From Syncephalis fuscata (lineage: Eukaryota; Zoopagomycota; Zoopagomycetes; Zoopagales; Piptocephalidaceae): 25,584 bases of DNA. A model generated the notes under the pieces. That model was not told the DNA's origin. It searched no databases and was given only the letters and a program-made list of their open reading frames with translations. This document shows positions 20,763 through 25,584 of the stretch, piece by piece (within the stretch, counting starts at the first letter, position 1; each line of letters opens with the position of its first letter). A program made the position numbers and the translations under genes. Location: assembly GCA_025786725.1 (NCBI GenBank), contig JAHLTZ010000118.1:1-25584 (forward strand), in the 5' to 3' direction.

Positions 20763-23700
20763 ATGGATTACAATTCCATTCTACAGCAGCTTGAAACGGC
20801 ATGTGCAGACTTTCAGGTAATCTGATGACGAACCTATAAAGCTGCCTCATCCATATCTGACTTACTGCTTTACTGTTGCGGCTATTACTTGTTTATTTTG
20901 CTGCAGGTTCCAGCCAAACAAGCTGCGGCGGAAAAAGTGCTAGTTGGGTTCAAGCGCACGCCTAATATTCTACCCGCGTGTCGCTACATTCTTGGTAGGT
21001 GACGCGAAGAAAATCTATTCTTCATAGACTAGAGTGAATAACACTGCAGCCGACAGAACATACAACAACACCGCTAGTGCAGTTCCATACTGCTCTGGCT
21101 ATTCGAGAGGCGCTAGTGCGTGAATATGCACTGCTAAGCAAACAAGATATCACTGATGTGCGCGACTACCTACTACGACTATGCTACGAGCATGAAAGGT
21201 GAATAGAAAATTTACTGCCTTTATAAAAAATATTACTCATTTATTGATATTGATATTGATATACAGCCTTGAACGATTTGTGCGCGAACAGCTGTTGCAT
21301 GTAAGTTATTGTTTGCAGTGGTAGTACTGCATAATAATAACTTGCTTCTACGCTATTCATTGTGCAGGCATATGCAGTAATATTTAAGCGTAGCTGGATG
21401 GATTTAGATGATAATGAGCGTGATCATGTGTTTCTGCAAACGGAAAACTTGCTTCAAACGGCCGGCCATAGTCGACTTGTGGCACTAGCATTATACAATG
21501 CTTTATTGGATGAATTCTCTTCAACTAAAGCTAGTAGAATTGGATTGACGCTTCATTATCATCAAGAGTGTAAAATCTCATTCACAGAAAACTATTTACT
21601 TCGGGTATTTCAAGCAATTCTACGGGTAATTCACCAAGAAATACAAGGACGTCAAGTAAATGATGCACTTCGTTATGGCACTTTATTATTAGAAAAAGTA
21701 TTTTCATGGGATTTTACACAACGTAAACTACAATAATTATTATAATTAACATAACACTATACTAATAATGGATTAGGACGCCGATTTACATTATCACGAG
21801 AATCGGCCATATCAGACCAAGAAATTAGAGAGAGAAACACCCGACTTTCCACTAGCATGGCGTGAAACATTACTTGACCCAGCCGTGCTCTCATTCTTTT
21901 TTGAGGTAGTTACAATGACGTAATTATTTTATTTAATTAAGTATATTTGTATTAGGCCTATGATGTATTAAGGCACGATGAAAACACTGCCCATCGTGCT
22001 CGCCAATGCTTAATACAGCTGTCGGGTATTCATGGAGCAATTATTGATGGACACGCCACCGCTCTTGGCTATGCATCGGTAATGATGCGTGGCTATGAAA
22101 AGCTTATTGCCATGTAAGTCTGTATATGTGTATAAATATCATTTATGGCCATTTACTCACATCGACATGTAGTCAACCATCAATTCCTAAGCAGCATGAT
22201 AGTCATGGACCGTATTTACTTGGGCTGTGTCAAATGATGCAACGATTGGTCAGCACTACTTCAGTAACTGTACTCTGTGACGTTGAGGGATTCTATCGCA
22301 CAATGAGTGAGACAGCCAAGTTAACGGTGCAATGTCTACGAGACACTGTGACGAGACGGAAGACAGCTGGAATATGGAAGCATTTGATGAACTGTTAAAT
22401 CTATGGATCAAATTAAGTAGGTAGTATTTGGTGTTTGTAAAGCAATCTAATAATGCTATATAGGTGGCAATACTTATTTGCCATTGGTGGCAGAAGAGAA
22501 GTTGGAAGCGGGTACTGTTGAACATTATCGAGAAGATAGAATTGCTTTGACTAAATTCATTGAGAGTGTATGCCAACATGTTGTGATACTTATTTGGAGA
22601 CACGTTTAGAGGCAGCTAAACATGCCATGAAAGAAGAGGAGGAGGAGGAAGACTCGGGATTTAACGATCAAGTAAGCGTAGCTATAATATTAATAATAGT
22701 AACGTTGTATTAATGTGACTGTATTATATAGGATGTATTTGGTGACCAATTGATGGGTATAGCCCGTCTAGCCCGTCTTATACCCCATTATGCACTCAGT
22801 AATATTCATCGACTATTGGCAGATCGTATGTCACGATTGGCACCTTTCCTTGAATCGGCATCTAGTTCGGAGGATCAACGTAAGTTTAACAACACATTGA
22901 CTGATAGATTATTAATATTATATCCATTATAACAGACAATTTCTTACACTTTCTACATGAACATACACATTGGCTGTTGATGATTGTTGGCTATGTACTG
23001 GCCGACACAGCGGATGGTGAATATCCTATAGTGCCCGTGTCATTTTTAAAACTATCAAATTCACAGGTAAATAGAAATACTGGTTAGATGGTTTATACTA
23101 GTATTAAAATATATTAAAATGCAGGCCATCAATGGACCAGATGGTGACCAGGTAGTACAACTATTAAATCTAGTCCTAAAGTTATTGAGTATGCTGGCCT
23201 TGAATCCAAACACTGCAGAAGTAAATAGAAACGAATTAGATATGACAAATTACTAATGATGATCAGGCGTCTTATTGCAGTCCATTGGTAACAGAAACGC
23301 TATTCTGGTGTCTAGAAAGATGTATCAAAACCTATTTATTTATTAACGAAGATGATTATAAAAATACTATAAGGTAATATAGCTACATGTGACTAGTTCA
23401 GTGCTCATTATTGTTATTATAGTCGCAATTTAATTCAAGCCTTTGGACAACAAGAAAAGGGCGGACAGGGCGAACAGGTTTTAGATATGCTTGTTCAGCT
23501 GACACATCGACATGTTATTCTATGGAATGCCGAGCCTGATGTATTAACTCAGGTAATAATAGTGATGTATTATATGAATGAAATAATAGTTAATATGTAA
23601 TGACATTAATAGATTATTCGTTTGTTGAATGCATTTGCCAATAGTTCAACACTTCGTGATCGAGTTCTTAATATAGGTAATGTTTGATATAATGAATAAT

Positions 23701-25584
23701 TATATATACGTATACATACAAACATATATATATATTTCAATGTGTAGGAGCATTTGCGGGATTGATGAATTTAATGACAACGCAAATTGAACAATTACCG
23801 AAGCATTTCACAGGTAAATTGTGTAATGAATATAGCATATGTAATTAATAATAATAACGTTATGAATAATAATAATAGTGAAATTGTACGGGTCATGTCA
23901 AGAATTATTCTGTTTTCACAAAATTCTGATAAACGAGATTATTACGTTGGATCGTTGATGGAAGTGATTCAAGTAAGTTTATGTCAATACAAATTGGCTA
24001 TTTGTTAACTTTTAGATGAAATGATTAGAAACGGTACACATCTACTGTGAAACGACCAGACTTTGCACAGGTTTATCAAAATTCAGATATTGTAGAACAT
24101 GTTCGTAGTATGGTTGAGGTAAGTTGGCAAGAAACAGCATGGAGTATAGATTAATTAAATCATTTGAATTAGATGCTTGATGGATTTGCTCAATCTATGG
24201 GCACTACGAATGCTGATTTAGTGTATCGGTTTTGTTTACAGTATTTTGAATCTATGGTGGAATTGGTGCGAATTTATCGTCATCATCCAGAAATGATTAC
24301 CGATATAATAAGTTTTTTTGCATCATTGTTTGAGAACATGGTAAGCGATACAGATATTTATACATAGATAATACTATTATATATATATATATATATTAGG
24401 ACTTTGAACGTTTACCGAGTGATGCACCTAGAGTTATTTGCCAAGTAGTTATGGCATTGTTGAAGGCGTATGAAGAAGCCACTCAAGGTATAAAAAAGGG
24501 CTAATACAGCTAATTTAATACAACCTCTATTAATCAGCTATTTTATTACTTAGGTCGCAAACGAACAGCAGTTGAACACGATGAAAGCGAACCGTATACA
24601 GATATTGTTAAACTAGTGAATATGCTGTCTAACTTGCTGGCCACTGAATTAAGTGGATTTGGTAAGCAATAGTATTTATTTGTGTTAGAATTAATTTGTA
24701 ATTGCTTAGAAGATGATAGTCTTGATAGAGATAGCGGCAATGTAATCGAAGTGTATTTATGGGTCTTGGTGTTCTGGTGCCAGCCATTGATATGGAAATG
24801 TTAAAGGTAGTTTCTATTAGTTTCTAGTTAATCGTATAGATAGTTAATAGTAGAATATGTTTAGCATCCACGCATTTGCACATGCTACATGCAATTTATA
24901 GCCGATTTGGTAGAGTTGCAGTATGATCGACTGGTGACTATGCCATCCACCGTTGTTCAGAGTATTCTGCAATCACTTGAATTCGGTATTGATCAATATC
25001 CTTTTATTGTCTGACGGCTATATATATTGGTATTTGTAAGAAATAATCCCTAACTTTTATATTACTCCAGTTTATGATGTATCCCGCTGGGCACTGTCTT
25101 CAATTAGTACACTAGCTCTTCACTATGCACATCAACGACAAGCAGGACAAGAATCGGAAGTGGCAGCATTTGCCACTTCACTTGGTGGTTTTCTTCAAAC
25201 CATCTTGCAATGCCTAGTGTTTAAAGATATGGATCCTGGCTTAATTAAATCAGCCAGTGAAGCTCTTTATCCACTCATATGTACACAACGAGTAAGCTTG
25301 ACTTGATTATTATTATTATTATTATTATTAACTATTGTTGTTCATAATGTATTTTTTGTTTTTGTTTTCGCTTTTATTTGTTGTTTAGCCAAAGTTTGAA
25401 GAGTTGGTACAGATTATTGTTAGTCAACAGTCGAATTCTGAGCTACAGCAACGATTGCTAGTGGCGTTTAGCGCTTTAAATGATGCAGTGCCAGCGACCA
25501 TGCCAGCTCACTTAAAAGCCACTACCGTAGCCAATTTCTACCAAACTCTTTCCAAGTTTCTTCTCGAAGCCTGTGGATTCTTGC
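20763..25584 (+). CDS. XPO4: Exportin-4 (importin-beta family), about 25 exons, 3' end off the right edge
   Basis: Ran-GTP-dependent nuclear export receptor; in animals its cargoes include eIF5A. Exon 1 is 20763-20816 and the last visible exon starts at 25389; introns are mostly 45-90 nt. Segments in order match the exportin-4 family: AAAEKVLVGF...CRYILE, ALAIREALVREYALL, ERFVREQLLHAYAVIFKR, LVALALYNALLDEFSSTKAS with RIGLTLHYHQ, EKVFSWDF, WRETLLDPAVLSFFF, DQLMGIARLARLIP, HTHWLLMIVGYVLAD, LFWCLERCIKTYLF, and a C-terminal YQTLSKFLLEACGFL that sits next to the expected stop. Roughly 1,080 residues are visible. One-base frame shifts occur in exon 8 (near 22345), exon 9 (near 22578), exon 16 (near 23798) and exon 22 (near 24752), each as if one base were missing, and the exon 5/6 junction near 21722-21840 is out of phase. 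The conserved frame resumes each time, so I treat it as a real gene with sequence errors. Confidence 0.92.

Overview
The window is eukaryotic nuclear DNA. Protein genes are cut by many short GT-AG introns (mostly 46-76 nt), intergenic DNA is AT-rich, and the gene set (monofunctional anthranilate phosphoribosyltransferase, FSH-type serine hydrolase, exportin-4, POP7, AP-3 delta, phosphoglucomutase) fits a fungus, most likely an early-diverging one because exportin-4 is retained. I cannot name the species.

Layout, left to right: the 5' end of an AP-3 delta gene (-), running off the left edge; an FSH-family serine hydrolase in seven exons (+, 443-1491); the left arm of a ~3 kb inverted repeat (about 1560-4519) carrying an intact gene for a small secreted six-cysteine peptide (-, 2451-2648); anthranilate phosphoribosyltransferase (+, 4601-5898); a seven-transmembrane receptor-like gene (-, 6119-8666); POP7/Rpp20 in four exons (-, 9328-10057); an AT-rich, repeat-filled spacer; phosphoglucomutase in fifteen exons with two apparent one-base breaks (-, 12765-15196); the right arm of the inverted repeat (about 15671-18600) with a broken copy of the peptide gene (+); a truncated P-loop kinase fragment (-, 18660-18809) and a longer relative with a degenerate P-loop (-, 19148-19801); and exportin-4 in about 25 exons (+, from 20763), running off the right edge just before its stop codon.

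Most genes are unrelated housekeeping genes. The unusual part is the inverted repeat. Both arms begin and end in a ~120-base interspersed repeat that occurs six times in the window. Each arm carries one copy of a secreted-peptide gene whose flanks and signal-peptide codons are nearly identical between arms, while the mature-peptide segment is strongly diverged and, on the right, frame-broken.

Caution on sequence quality: phosphoglucomutase and exportin-4 contain at least six positions where an otherwise conserved frame shifts as if one base were missing, often in a short homopolymer. This looks like residual assembly error and weakens any pseudogene call resting on a single indel. All calls come from reading the sequence by eye; no database search or alignment program was run.
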